DNA from: an uncultured Rhodospirillales bacterium
GTDB lineage: Bacteria; Pseudomonadota; Alphaproteobacteria; Azospirillales; Azospirillaceae
Reading direction: 5' to 3'
DNA length: 50,112 nucleotides
Assembly (NCBI GenBank): GCA_903931735.1
Contig: CAIZDL010000151.1
Coordinates: 1 to 50,112 of the forward strand
Below are positions 7,650-16,636 of this stretch, piece after piece. The notes under the pieces are model-generated. The model had not been told where the DNA came from and made no database searches. It worked only from the letters and a program-made list of their open reading frames with translations. The translations under genes and the position numbers were made by a program. The stretch's first letter is position 1. Each line of letters begins with the position of its first letter.

Positions 7650-9299
7650 TTACATGTTCGGATAATTCGGCCCGCCGCCGCCTTCCGGCACTGTCCAGTT
7701 GATGTTTTGCATCGGGTCTTTGATGTCGCACGTCTTGCAATGGACACAGTTGGCGGCGTTGATCTGGAGCCGGGGGCGTGAGCCGTCCGCCTCGGTGAAA
7801 AACTCGTAGACTCCCGCCGGGCAATAGCGGGCCTCCGGGCCGTCGTATACGGCGTAGTTGATTTTCACCGGCACCGTGTGATCGCGCAACTGAAGGTGGG
7901 CCGGTTGGTTTTCCTCGTGGTTGACGCTGGAAAAAGCAAGATTCGACAGCCGGTCGAACGTGATCACGCCATCGGGTTTGGGATAAGCGATCGGTTTGGA
8001 ATCAACCGCCTTTTTTAAGGTTTGGTGATCATGGTGCTGGAGATGCAGGGTATAGGGCGCCTTGCCGCGCCAGATAAAGGCATCGATCGCCGAGTGGGCA
8101 ATCCCCGCCACCAAGCCCCACTGGAACGCCGGGCGAATGTTGCGGGCGATCTGCAACTCCTGCCACAGCCACGTATGCTTGAGCCGGTTGGCATAGGCGA
8201 CGATTTCGGTTTCCACCGCCTCGGTGCGGAAATGATCAAAGATCGCCTCGGCCGCCGTCATCCCCGATTTCATCGCGGTGTGGGTGCCTTTGATCTTAGA
8301 GATATTCATGGTGCCGGCGCAGTCGCCGACCAGCATTCCGCCGGGGAAGGTCAACTTGGGGAGAGCCTGGATACCGCCCTCGATCAGCGCGCGCGCGCCA
8401 TAAGCAATGCGCCGCCCGCCTTCCAGCAATGGCCGCACCGCCGGATGAGTCTTGAAGCGCTGAAACTCCTCATAAGGAGAAAGATAGGGGTTCTGGTAAT
8501 CCAGCCCGATCACAAAGCCAATCGCAACCTGATTATTTTCAAGGTGATAGAGGAACGAGCCGCCATAAGTGCTGAAATCAACCGGCCAGCCGATGGAGTG
8601 GGAAACCCGCCCCGCTTTGTGCTTTGCGGGGTCAACCTCCCAGATTTCCTTAACGCCGAGCCCATAGGCTTGGGGGTCTGCGTCGCGGGCCAGGCCGAAC
8701 CGATCCATCACCACCTTGGTCATTGAACCCCGACAGCCCTCGGCAAACACGGTCTGACGGGCGCGCAACTCAACACCGGGGGTAAAGCGATCGGTCGGTG
8801 CGCCATCTTTGCCAATGCCCATGTCGCCGGTGGCGACGCCCTTGACCACTCCTGCTTCGTCGTAGAGCACTTCGGCCGCCGCGAATCCGGCATAAATTTC
8901 GACGCCCAGCGCCTCAGCCTGTTGCGCCAGCCAGCGGGCGAGCAACCCGACACTGGCGACATAGTTGCCCTTGTTGTGCATGGAGGGCGCGACCGGCAGG
9001 GGAATTTGCCAGCGCTTGGTCATGAAGTAGAAGCTATCCTCGCTCACCGGGGTGACTATCGGCGCGCCCTGGTTGCGCCAATCGGGGAGCAATTCATCAA
9101 GAGCCCTCGGCTCGATAACCGCGCCGGATAGAATATGAGCGCCGATCTCCGAGCCTTTTTCGAGAATGCAGACCCCAACCTCGTGACCATGCTCGGCCGC
9201 CAGTTGCTTAAGCCTGATCGCAGTGGCAAGCCCGGCCGGACCGCCACCGACGATCACGACATCGTACTCCATGACTTCCCGTTCGATAGTCCTCGACAT
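7650..9299 (-). CDS. Electron transfer flavoprotein-ubiquinone oxidoreductase
   Basis: This 549-residue inner-membrane flavoprotein passes electrons from ETF, and so from acyl-CoA and amino-acid dehydrogenases, to ubiquinone. The N-terminal FAD site is DVVIVGGGPAGLATAIRLKQ. The middle region has the FAD/ubiquinone-binding segments typical of the family (KEIWEV, SIGWPVDFSTYGGSFLYH, GDCAGTMN). The C-terminal [4Fe-4S] cysteines are in CPAGVYEF and CVHCKTC, with the conserved end QNINWTVPEGGGGPNYPNM. Length equals that of known ETF-QOs. The start has TTGAGG nearby, though a Met eight codons later is possible. It is a single gene with its own terminator; the etfAB genes are not in the window. Confidence 0.97.
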   Translation of the reverse strand: MSRTIEREVMEYDVVIVGGGPAGLATAIRLKQLAAEHGHEVGVCILEKGSEIGAHILSGAVIEPRALDELLPDWRNQGAPIVTPVSEDSFYFMTKRWQIPLPVAPSMHNKGNYVASVGLLARWLAQQAEALGVEIYAGFAAAEVLYDEAGVVKGVATGDMGIGKDGAPTDRFTPGVELRARQTVFAEGCRGSMTKVVMDRFGLARDADPQAYGLGVKEIWEVDPAKHKAGRVSHSIGWPVDFSTYGGSFLYHLENNQVAIGFVIGLDYQNPYLSPYEEFQRFKTHPAVRPLLEGGRRIAYGARALIEGGIQALPKLTFPGGMLVGDCAGTMNISKIKGTHTAMKSGMTAAEAIFDHFRTEAVETEIVAYANRLKHTWLWQELQIARNIRPAFQWGLVAGIAHSAIDAFIWRGKAPYTLHLQHHDHQTLKKAVDSKPIAYPKPDGVITFDRLSNLAFSSVNHEENQPAHLQLRDHTVPVKINYAVYDGPEARYCPAGVYEFFTEADGSRPRLQINAANCVHCKTCDIKDPMQNINWTVPEGGGGPNYPNM

Positions 9300-9361
9300 G
9301 CCTCAACCCCCTCGCCACCGGTTGGTTCGGACCAGATGTCCCGACCAGACGTAACGACATT

Positions 9362-9386
9362 ATACAAACTCCGGGCGGTTTTGTAT
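9362..9386. promoter_or_regulatory. Palindromic operator-like site upstream of etf-QO
   Basis: ATACAAA at 9362-9368 and TTTGTAT at 9380-9386 form a perfect 7-bp inverted repeat with an 11-base centre. It lies 63-87 bases upstream of the etf-QO start and 77-101 bases upstream of the uracil-DNA glycosylase start, between divergent genes. The spacing and symmetry suit a dimeric TetR- or GntR-type regulator. No regulator gene is adjacent. Confidence 0.4.
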
Positions 9387-9462
9387 CATCCGTATCCCGA
9401 TGCCCCAAGGCCAAAGCCCCAACCCTGAGATTTAACCATGACCAGCCATAGCTCGACCCGTC

Positions 9463-10272
9463 ATGCTCGACCAGAGTGAGATTATCGCGGCGCTTTGTTG
9501 GCAAGGGGAGATTGGCGTCGATGAGGCGCTGGACGATCAGCCTGCGGATTGGTCCAGCTTCACCGCTCGAAGCGGGACGGCCCAGCGCCCGGCCGCGCAG
9601 TCATCAGCGTTGGCGCCGGTGCCGACTCGGCCCCCCGCATCCAGTCGTCCCGTTATTTCCGATGCCCCGGTTCCAGGTTCGGCCGAGCTGCGCCAATCTC
9701 TTGCCGGGGTAACCGATTTGGCGGGGCTGAGGGCGGCACTCTCCCAGTTTGAGGACTGCTCTCTTAAGCATACCGCGATGACTCTGGTGTTTTCCGACGG
9801 CAACCCCGAAGCCCGGCTCATGCTGGTGGGAGACCCGCCGGGCGAAGACGAAGACCGGGCCGGATTGCCCTTTGCTGGCGCAAATGGCCGCCTGTTAGAT
9901 CGGATGTTGGCCGCGCTCGGGCTTGATCGAACCAAGGTTTACCTCACCAGCGTTCTGCCCTGGCGCCCGCCCGGCAACCGCAGTCCGACACACGCGGAGA
10001 TTGCTCTTTGCCTGCCCTTTATCGAGCGTCATATCGCGTTGGTCAAACCACAAGCCCTCGTGTTGTTTGGCAGCGTCGCCGCCAAGAGCTTGTTAGGTCG
10101 CTCCGAGGGACTTCCTCGTTTGCGTGGTCAATGGTTTGATTTTCGGCCACCCGGGACAACGCAAATACTACCGACGATGGCAACTTACCATCCCTCATAT
10201 TTGCTGAAATCTCCCCTTCATAAGCGGGAAGTCTGGCGCGATTTACTTATGATTAAGAGCAAGTTAACGTAG
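9463..10272 (+). CDS. Uracil-DNA glycosylase, family 4-like
   Basis: This base-excision-repair enzyme of 269 residues removes uracil from DNA. A variable Pro/Ala-rich N-terminus (to about residue 95) precedes the glycosylase fold. Motif A is LMLVGDPPGEDEDRAGLPFAG, with PFAG binding uracil. Motif B is HPSYLL near the C-terminus. WRPPGNRSPT matches the family 4 loop. Two oddities stand out. Motif A has GDPPG (residues 123-127) where family 4 normally has GEAPG or GEGPG. Only one of the four usual [4Fe-4S] cysteines (C99) is in place. Loss of the cluster cysteines is, as I recall, shared by alphaproteobacterial relatives. It is read divergently from etf-QO. Confidence 0.85.
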   Translation: MLDQSEIIAALCWQGEIGVDEALDDQPADWSSFTARSGTAQRPAAQSSALAPVPTRPPASSRPVISDAPVPGSAELRQSLAGVTDLAGLRAALSQFEDCSLKHTAMTLVFSDGNPEARLMLVGDPPGEDEDRAGLPFAGANGRLLDRMLAALGLDRTKVYLTSVLPWRPPGNRSPTHAEIALCLPFIERHIALVKPQALVLFGSVAAKSLLGRSEGLPRLRGQWFDFRPPGTTQILPTMATYHPSYLLKSPLHKREVWRDLLMIKSKLT

Positions 10273-10360
10273 ACAATCATTGTGCACCAAACGGCATCAC
10301 CTGTGATGCTGTTTGGACACATCGATTTTTTCCTGACCTTTGCCACTTGCCAAGAACGGC

Positions 10361-12385
10361 ATGTGGCGATATGTCGGCAAGATGGATGGAATTCGCCTCA
10401 TAACGAAAGCGCGTGGAGCGCGCACACGGTCATCGCCTTGGGGCGTGATGACGGCGGTTGTGCTCTGCGGTCTTTTGTCACCAGCAACGCCACCCCAACC
10501 GCAGGCGATGATCGGCGCGGCATTGCCGTCCGCAGCCCTCCGGCCTGCCACCAATGCGATTGCCGTCAACACGACGAATACGGTGGCCGACGGAGCGTCG
10601 CCGGCAGAAGGTATGTCTGACGACGATTTGATGCCGCCTCACCCCAAGGGGCCGGTGCAGGCCAGTGTTGCTCTTTTGGAAGCCGATTTGCCGGAATTGC
10701 GCGGCGTGCGCCTGGGCGACGACGATGCCCGCCGCTATCGGCATATTTTTGAGCTGCAAGCCCGCGCCGCCTGGGACGATGCCGACACCGAGATGACCGG
10801 CATTCATGACCGCCGGTTGATCGGGCAGGTGTTGCGCCAACGCTATCTTCACGCCGGCTCGGCCCGGGTTAGTTACGAGTCCCTGCGCGCCTGGCTCAAG
10901 CGCTACGGCGATCAGGCGGGGGCCGGGCGTATTCTTTCGTTAGCATCGGCTCGTCAGCCCAAAGGCGCGCCGCCTCCGCCCCAGCTCGCGGATATCGCCC
11001 GCCTTGATGGCGATCTTGAGGTTCAGGCAACATGGGGGTTTGGGGTTGCCCCCCGCTCGCGCTCAACCATGGGCCGGACCTCGGACGGCCCGGCCGTCGA
11101 GCGGATCGAGAATTTCCTGCACGCCGGGCGGCCTTCGGCGGCGCTGCGGGTGCTGGGAAACGACGAGGCCATCGGTGGCCTGAAAGACGCCGAGTTCGAT
11201 TCGCTCCGTGCCCGCATTGCTGCCGGGCTCTTTTACAGTGGCGACGCGCATACGGCGCTGGTTCTGGCCAAAGCCAGCGCGCACCGCTCTGGTAATGAGG
11301 TGCCGGGCGCGCACTGGATCGCCGGCCTCGCGGCATGGCGCACCGGAGATATCGAGACCGCCGGCCGCCATTTTTCAGCGATGGCTGCCACCAAATCGCT
11401 GGCGCCATGGGAGGCCGCCGCCGCCGCGTATTGGGCCGCGCTGGCCGAAAACCGCCTTGGCCACGCCGCGCTGGCCGATGCCTGGCTCAACCGCTCGGCC
11501 CGCTTCGATCGCACTTTTTATGGTCTGATCTCCTGCCGAACCCTTGGTCGCGACACGGTTTTTCAGTGGCAGGTGCCAACGCTGACCACCGCTCACCTCG
11601 CGGTTATCGCGGGCTCTCCCGGGGGCTCGCGTGCGCTTGGCTTACTCCAAATCGGCCAGTCGGACTTGGCGGAACAAGAGTTGCGCCGCGTTCATCCCCA
11701 CGACAACGCCCAGTTGGCCGAGGCCTTGGTGGCGCTGGCCGATGATGCCGGTTTGCCGGCGCTGGCTCTTCAGGTTGGCAACGCCGTTGCCGCACCCGAA
11801 GGCCGGACCTACGATGCCGCGCTCTTCCCCTTGCCCCACTGGACGCCGCTGGAAGGCTTCACCCTCGATCGGGCGTTGTTATTCGCGATCATGCGTCAGG
11901 AGTCGCGCTTTGAGCCGCGCTTGGTCAGCCATGCCGGGGCGACCGGGGTTATGCAGATCATGCCCGAGACCGCTCACGATGTCGCCAACGATGGCGCCGA
12001 TTATCAAGGCCTGGACCGACGACGCCTTTTCGATCCGCAATGGAACCTGTCGCTCGGGCAACGCTATATCGCCGGCCTGATGACCAGCCCTCGCGTTGCC
12101 GGCAATCTGGCCCACCTCACCGCCGCCTATAATGCCGGGCCATCGAACTTGCTCCGCTGGCGGCGCGATCTTGATGAAATATCCGATCCGCTGATGTTCA
12201 TCGAGAGCATTCCCATGCGCGAGACCCGCGACTATGTGCGCAAGGTTCTGACCAACTACTGGATCTATGAGACTCGTCTCGGCCAGCGCACTCCCACCCT
12301 GGATGCCCTTGCCACCGGCAATTGGCCGCTTTATACGCCGACCCCGGAGCAAACGACCCAGGTGGCCGATCGTGCAGGAAACTGA
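10361..12385 (+). CDS. Slt-type soluble lytic murein transglycosylase
   Basis: This large periplasmic transglycosylase of about 674 residues has the Slt70 layout. A signal-like hydrophobic stretch (VMTAVVLCGLL) comes first, then a long alpha-superhelical region with TPR-like helices. The C-terminal catalytic domain begins near residue 500 (ALLFAIMRQESRF, catalytic Glu about 514; GATGVMQIMPETA; AAYNAGPSNLLRW). It cleaves peptidoglycan between MurNAc and GlcNAc with 1,6-anhydro ring formation. The start is uncertain: a TTG seven codons upstream, this ATG, or an ATG seven codons downstream all read in frame, and none has a strong ribosome-binding site. The 3' end overlaps recX by 14 bases. Confidence 0.88.
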   Translation: MWRYVGKMDGIRLITKARGARTRSSPWGVMTAVVLCGLLSPATPPQPQAMIGAALPSAALRPATNAIAVNTTNTVADGASPAEGMSDDDLMPPHPKGPVQASVALLEADLPELRGVRLGDDDARRYRHIFELQARAAWDDADTEMTGIHDRRLIGQVLRQRYLHAGSARVSYESLRAWLKRYGDQAGAGRILSLASARQPKGAPPPPQLADIARLDGDLEVQATWGFGVAPRSRSTMGRTSDGPAVERIENFLHAGRPSAALRVLGNDEAIGGLKDAEFDSLRARIAAGLFYSGDAHTALVLAKASAHRSGNEVPGAHWIAGLAAWRTGDIETAGRHFSAMAATKSLAPWEAAAAAYWAALAENRLGHAALADAWLNRSARFDRTFYGLISCRTLGRDTVFQWQVPTLTTAHLAVIAGSPGGSRALGLLQIGQSDLAEQELRRVHPHDNAQLAEALVALADDAGLPALALQVGNAVAAPEGRTYDAALFPLPHWTPLEGFTLDRALLFAIMRQESRFEPRLVSHAGATGVMQIMPETAHDVANDGADYQGLDRRRLFDPQWNLSLGQRYIAGLMTSPRVAGNLAHLTAAYNAGPSNLLRWRRDLDEISDPLMFIESIPMRETRDYVRKVLTNYWIYETRLGQRTPTLDALATGNWPLYTPTPEQTTQVADRAGN

Positions 12386-12986
12386 GGACCCGGAGACCGG
12401 GAAAGCCGAGACCCGAAAGCCCTATCCTCATAAGCCGGCGCCGCCCACCCTTACCGCCGAGCGGTTGGAGCGGACGGCATTGCGGTATCTTGAGCGTTTT
12501 TCGGCCTCCGCCGCCAGTTTGCGGCGAGTGCTGGCGCGGCGGCTCGATCGCTCGATGCGCGACCATGGCACGGACCAAGCCGAGGGGGCCGCCTGGATCG
12601 AGGCGTTGATCGAGCGCTATCGGCAAAGCGGCCTGCTCGACGATGCGGTGTATGCGGAAGCCAAAGCCCACAGCCTGCGTCGCCGGGGCGCCTCGGCACG
12701 AGCGATTCGCGAGCGGTTGGCGGCCAAAGGTGTGGATGGGGAAACGGTGGCGAGCGCACTGGCTCGCACCGATCAGGATAGCGGCTATGCCGGCTCATCC
12801 GACCAAGCGGATCAAACAGCGGCCCATGCCTTAGCCCGCCGCCGCCGGCTTGGCCCGTTTCGTCCCGAATCGCAACGCGCGGAAAACCGCACCCGCGACC
12901 TCGCCACCCTAGGCCGCGCCGGCTTCAGTTATGAAACCGCACGGCGGGTGATCGACGGCGGAACCGATCTGGAAGACCAACCCTAA
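12372..12986 (+). CDS. recX: Regulatory protein RecX
   Basis: This 204-residue RecX-family protein modulates RecA filaments. It shows the three-helix repeats of the family: LERTALRYLERFSASAASLRRVLARRL, then ALIERYRQSGLLDDAVYAEAKAHSLRRRGASARAIRERLAAKGV, and a third near the C-terminus (RDLATLGRAGFSYETARRVI). The motif L(L/D)D..YA....S is clear. Translation probably begins at the GTG inside the end of the transglycosylase gene; the frame is open further upstream but without RecX-like sequence. The gene is not next to recA, and coupling to a cell-wall enzyme is probably only positional. Confidence 0.88.
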   Translation: MQETEDPETGKAETRKPYPHKPAPPTLTAERLERTALRYLERFSASAASLRRVLARRLDRSMRDHGTDQAEGAAWIEALIERYRQSGLLDDAVYAEAKAHSLRRRGASARAIRERLAAKGVDGETVASALARTDQDSGYAGSSDQADQTAAHALARRRRLGPFRPESQRAENRTRDLATLGRAGFSYETARRVIDGGTDLEDQP

Positions 12987-13018
12987 CGCACCCGCAACCC
13001 GATCGTGTATCAGGCTGC

Positions 13019-13028
13019 GGGGGGGGGG
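13019..13028. repeat. Ten-base G run between recX and rpmB
   Basis: An uninterrupted run of ten G lies in the 57-base space between two converging genes, 16 bases beyond the rpmB stop codon. No intrinsic terminator with a T-run is visible here. Confidence 0.9.
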
Positions 13029-13043
13029 TGGTTCAGATCCGCA

Positions 13044-13349
13044 TCACGCTGCTGCGGTGGCCTGCGCTGCTTCGAGAGCCTTGGCGATCTGACGCTTAAG
13101 GCGCCGGGCATCCAGGCTCAACACATCATCCTTGGCCTTCAGCAAAAAATTATCAAGCCCACCGCGATGCTCGATCGAGCGAATGGCGTTGGTTGAGAGG
13201 CGCAGACGCACCGACCGGCCCAGGACATCGCTCAGCAGCGAGGTTTCCTGGAGGTTGGGCTGAAACCGCCGACGGTTTTTGTTGTTGGCATGGCTGACGT
13301 TGTTGCCGAACTGAGTGCCTTTGCCAGTTACTTCGCACCGACGTGCCAT
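13044..13349 (-). CDS. rpmB: 50S ribosomal protein L28
   Basis: This 101-residue ribosomal protein begins [34 protein letters not shown], the highly conserved L28 start, and continues with [22 protein letters not shown]. It is part of the large subunit near the exit-tunnel side. The Ala-rich C-terminal tail is typical of alphaproteobacterial L28. rpmG (L33), a common partner elsewhere, is absent, so it is a single-gene unit. A palindrome CACCG-AA-CGGTG lies 43-54 bases upstream of the start in the leader. Confidence 0.97.
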   Translation of the reverse strand: MARRCEVTGKGTQFGNNVSHANNKNRRRFQPNLQETSLLSDVLGRSVRLRLSTNAIRSIEHRGGLDNFLLKAKDDVLSLDARRLKRQIAKALEAAQATAAA

Positions 13350-13521
13350 CGGACGGTCCTCTTATTAAAAGCCGATCAAAACAAACCCAGCCACCGAACG
13401 GTGACCGATCGGCGTGAGGCAGTCCTTGTAATCCGCGTTGTCACCCGCCGTCAAGCCTTGCGTGTTCCGGCCTAGGCGCTATGGTCGTCTTTGACAGTCG
13501 TTTTCTATCTTGGATGGTCCC

Positions 13522-14076
13522 ATGATCACAGTTTTCCTGGCGCTCGGCAGTAATCTGGGGGACCGCGCGGGGCACCTGGGGCGGGCGGTGGCGGCGCTCG
13601 GGGCGCAGCTACGGGTCACCGCGATCTCGCAGCTCTGGCAAACAGCGCCGATGTATGTCCTTGATCAACCAGCATTTTTAAATATGGCGTTGGCCGCTGA
13701 AACCACCCTTGCACCGCTGGAGTTGTTGAAATTGGCAAAATCCATCGAGGCCGATCATGGGCGGCAACCGGGGCTTCGGTTTGGGCCACGGGTTGTGGAC
13801 ATCGACATTCTATTTTATGGCGAAGCCGTTATCGCGCTTCCGGATTTGGAAATTCCTCACCCCCGGCTTGGCGAGCGCGCTTTTGTGCTGGCGCCATTGG
13901 CCGAGATCGCCCCCGATTTTCGCCATCCGACCCTTGGCTGCCGAATCGCCGAGTTGCTGGCAGTCTTGCCCGGTTTTCATGGCAGCCCAAGAGAGGGGGC
14001 TCATGGGGGGGATAGCGGTGATGATGGTATTTGCGTGCGTTACTCCCTATTGTCCGGGGCACGAGCCCAACCCTGA
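13522..14076 (+). CDS. folK: 2-amino-4-hydroxy-6-hydroxymethyldihydropteridine diphosphokinase
   Basis: This folate-pathway kinase of 184 residues transfers pyrophosphate from ATP to hydroxymethyl-dihydropterin. Family motifs are FLALGSNLGDR at the start, QTAPMYVLDQPAFLNM, the HPPK signature RFGPRVVDIDILFYG, and IPHPRLGERAFVLAPLAEIAPD. The ATG start places the catalytic strand right at the N-terminus, as in other FolK proteins; a TTG four codons earlier is less likely. The last 30 residues (from GFHGSPREG) are Gly-rich and not part of the conserved fold. It is 21 bases upstream of folB, so the two form a folate operon. folP is not here. Confidence 0.93.
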   Translation: MITVFLALGSNLGDRAGHLGRAVAALGAQLRVTAISQLWQTAPMYVLDQPAFLNMALAAETTLAPLELLKLAKSIEADHGRQPGLRFGPRVVDIDILFYGEAVIALPDLEIPHPRLGERAFVLAPLAEIAPDFRHPTLGCRIAELLAVLPGFHGSPREGAHGGDSGDDGICVRYSLLSGARAQP

Positions 14077-14097
14077 GAGAGTGCGAGGATAGTTCCG

Positions 14098-14469
14098 GTG
14101 GCCGATCCCCTTCCTGCCGTTTACCGGATTTTTTTGCGTGATCTTGTGGTCCGGCTGTCGATCGGGGTCCATGACCACGAGCACCGACGCCCCCAACAGG
14201 TTCGGATCAATGTTGAGTTGACGGTGAGCCATCCCGGTCGCGGCTTTCGCGATGAGATTACCGCCGTCGTCTCCTATGAGGGGTTGGTGGATGGCATCCG
14301 GAGCGTCGCTGCCGATGGCCACATCAAGCTGATCGAAACCTTGGCCGAACGCATTGGCGACCTGTGCCTCGCAGACCCGAGGGTGGTCCGGGCCGAAGTT
14401 GGGGTGGAAAAGCTGGAAGTGTTCCCCGATGCGGCATCGGTGGGCGTGGTCATTATCAAAATTCGCTAA
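14098..14469 (+). CDS. folB: Dihydroneopterin aldolase
   Basis: This 123-residue enzyme splits dihydroneopterin into hydroxymethyl-dihydropterin and glycolaldehyde, giving the substrate of the upstream FolK. Motifs seen are IFLRDLVVRLSIGVHDHEHRRPQQVRINVEL (the IG.h..E...Q pattern with the pterin-site residues), VSYEGLVDGI, and HIKLIETLAERIGDLCL with the conserved Leu-(I/V)-Glu-Thr-Leu-Ala-E segment. The start is GTG, and the gene follows folK closely on the same strand. Substrate epimerase activity is also common in the family. Confidence 0.92.
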   Translation: MADPLPAVYRIFLRDLVVRLSIGVHDHEHRRPQQVRINVELTVSHPGRGFRDEITAVVSYEGLVDGIRSVAADGHIKLIETLAERIGDLCLADPRVVRAEVGVEKLEVFPDAASVGVVIIKIR

Positions 14470-14609
14470 AAGAAAAACGTCCGCCTGTCGTTTCGGGAGC
14501 CTTCACGGCGCACTTTTCACCCCATGTTATCGGGGGGCTGGCGTTGCTTGCTCGGGCTAAAGATATCCGTCACTTCTATGCGCTATGACCCCCGGGGGGG
14601 AGGGCACCA

Positions 14610-15623
14610 ATGGACGTTGTTGGAATGACGCGAAGGCTGGCGCTGGCGATGACGGCGGCCTTGGTGATGATTGCTCCCGGCGCCTGGGCCGAGACGACAT
14701 TGCTCAATGTCTCCTACGACCCAACCCGCGAGCTTTACGCCGCGATCAACAAGGCATTCGCGGCCAAGTGGCAGGCTGACACCGGAAATGGTATGCGCAT
14801 CAACCAGTCTCATGGTGGGTCGGGCAAACAGGCCCGCGCGGTCATCGATGGTCTTGAAGCCGATGTGGTGACGCTGGCGCTGGCCTACGACATCGATGCC
14901 ATTGCCGACTCAGGGCAGACCGCCCTCGATTGGCAGCGGCGCTTGCCCCAAAATAGCACCCCCTTCACCTCGACCATTGTGTTTTTGGTGCGAAAGGGCA
15001 ATCCCAAGCAAATTCACGATTGGGATGATCTGATCAAGCCCGGCGTTGACGTGATCACCCCCAATCCCAAAACATCGGGCGGTGCGCGCTGGAACTACCT
15101 TGCAGCTTGGGGGTATGCCCTAGCAAAAAACCAAGGCAATGAGGAGGCGGCTAAGGAATTTGTCGCAACATTGTTCAGTCATGTCCCGGTTCTCGACAGT
15201 GGCGCTCGTGGCTCGACCATTACTTTTACCCGGCGCGGGCTTGGTGATGTTCTGTTGGCCTGGGAGAACGAGGCGTATCTCGCGCGGCAAGAGCTTGGCG
15301 ATGATTTGCAGGTTGTGGTCCCGTCGATCAGCATCCTGGCGGAACCGCCGGTAGCCGTGGTGGATAAGATCGTTGATCACCGTGGTACGCGCGCGCTGGC
15401 CGAAGCCTATCTCAACTATTTGTTTACTCCTGAAGCTCAAATCATGGCCGCTGAAAACTATTACCGGCCCCGGTTGCCCGAAGTCGCCGCAAAATTTAAA
15501 GATCGCTTTCCCGAAATCAAACTTTTTACCATCGATGATAGCTTTGGCGGCTGGCGAATAGCCCAGCAGAAGCATTTTGTCGATGGCGGAGTCTTCGATC
15601 AGATTTTTCGTCCGCATCGTTGA
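14610..15623 (+). CDS. cysP: Sulfate/thiosulfate ABC transporter substrate-binding protein
   Basis: This periplasmic sulfate-binding protein of 337 residues begins with a signal peptide (hydrophobic residues 9-26, cleavage after GAWA). The mature part has the family signatures [53 protein letters not shown], and [20 protein letters not shown]. These residues surround the oxyanion in CysP/Sbp. It could equally be named sbp. A strong purine-rich ribosome-binding site (GGGGGGAGGG) precedes the ATG. It is the first gene of a four-gene importer; the permease frame is open from its stop codon onward. Confidence 0.94.
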   Translation: MDVVGMTRRLALAMTAALVMIAPGAWAETTLLNVSYDPTRELYAAINKAFAAKWQADTGNGMRINQSHGGSGKQARAVIDGLEADVVTLALAYDIDAIADSGQTALDWQRRLPQNSTPFTSTIVFLVRKGNPKQIHDWDDLIKPGVDVITPNPKTSGGARWNYLAAWGYALAKNQGNEEAAKEFVATLFSHVPVLDSGARGSTITFTRRGLGDVLLAWENEAYLARQELGDDLQVVVPSISILAEPPVAVVDKIVDHRGTRALAEAYLNYLFTPEAQIMAAENYYRPRLPEVAAKFKDRFPEIKLFTIDDSFGGWRIAQQKHFVDGGVFDQIFRPHR

Positions 15624-15808
15624 TCGGAAAAACGAACCCGAGCGTAAGGAATTTGGGGGGCATGGAACCGCAGGAGGCCAGCATTTGCCTTGCGCCGCCG
15701 CTTTCAGCGGTGAAACCTCCGTGGTACGCCTTCGTTCTAGGGCTTGCCAAAGTGGTCAGTCTGTCCCATGAGAGAGGGCTATTTCGAGCCACCAGGGGAA
15801 GCAGGGGG

Positions 15809-16636
15809 ATGCTCGTCCGCTATTCAATCCTACCCGGCTTTGGCCTGACCCTGGGGATCTCCATGGCTTGGCTGGGGCTGATTGTGCTGGTACCGCTGGC
15901 CGCCCTTGCCATTCACGCCGGTGGGTTGGGATGGAGTGGTTTTTGGGCTGAGGTGTCGACGCCCCGGGTGCTTTCTGCCTTTCGGGTTAGTTGCACAACG
16001 GCGTTAGCGGCGGCACTTATCAACGTAGTGTTTGGTTTACTTGTCGCCTGGGTATTGGTGCGCTACCGCTTTCCCGGCCAACGGTTGGTCGATGCCCTGG
16101 TGGACTTGCCTTTTGCGTTGCCGACAGCCGTTGCCGGCATTGCGCTTACCTCGCTCTATGCCACAAATGGTTGGATTGGATCAATTTTAGCCGAATGGGG
16201 AGTGAAGGTGGCGTTCACACCACTCGGTATCGTGGTGGCGCTGACCTTCATTGGCCTGCCCTTTGTTGTGCGTACGGTTGAACCGGTGCTCCAGGATCTC
16301 GCGCCTGAAGAAGAAGAAGTCGCGATGAGCTTAGGGGCGAGCCGCTGGCAAACATTTATCCGTGTTATTTTGCCAGCCTTGACACCAGCCTTGTTGACCG
16401 GCTTTGCCCTGGCCTTTGCGCGCGGGCTTGGCGAGTATGGCTCCGTCATTTTTATCGCCGGAAATATGCCGGGTATTTCGGAAATTGTACCTTTACTCAT
16501 CATCATCAAGCTGGAGCAATTCAGTTACCAAGGGGCGACCGCCATCGGTACTTTAATGCTGGTGCTGTCATTCATTCTGCTGTTGGTGATCAACTTGCTC
16601 CAGGCGTGGATGAGGGGGCGTCATCATGTTAGCTAA
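15809..16636 (+). CDS. cysT: Sulfate/thiosulfate ABC transporter permease CysT
   Basis: This inner-membrane permease of about 275 residues (also called CysU) has six predicted membrane helices. The cytoplasmic loop that contacts the ATPase is [31 protein letters not shown], the EAA motif of binding-protein-dependent importers. The chosen ATG follows a G-rich site and gives the family length, starting at [15 protein letters not shown]. The frame stays open upstream to the cysP stop; an ATG at 15662 after GGGGGG would add 49 residues with no family likeness, so it is noted but not preferred. It overlaps cysW by 11 bases. Confidence 0.93.
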   Translation: MLVRYSILPGFGLTLGISMAWLGLIVLVPLAALAIHAGGLGWSGFWAEVSTPRVLSAFRVSCTTALAAALINVVFGLLVAWVLVRYRFPGQRLVDALVDLPFALPTAVAGIALTSLYATNGWIGSILAEWGVKVAFTPLGIVVALTFIGLPFVVRTVEPVLQDLAPEEEEVAMSLGASRWQTFIRVILPALTPALLTGFALAFARGLGEYGSVIFIAGNMPGISEIVPLLIIIKLEQFSYQGATAIGTLMLVLSFILLLVINLLQAWMRGRHHVS

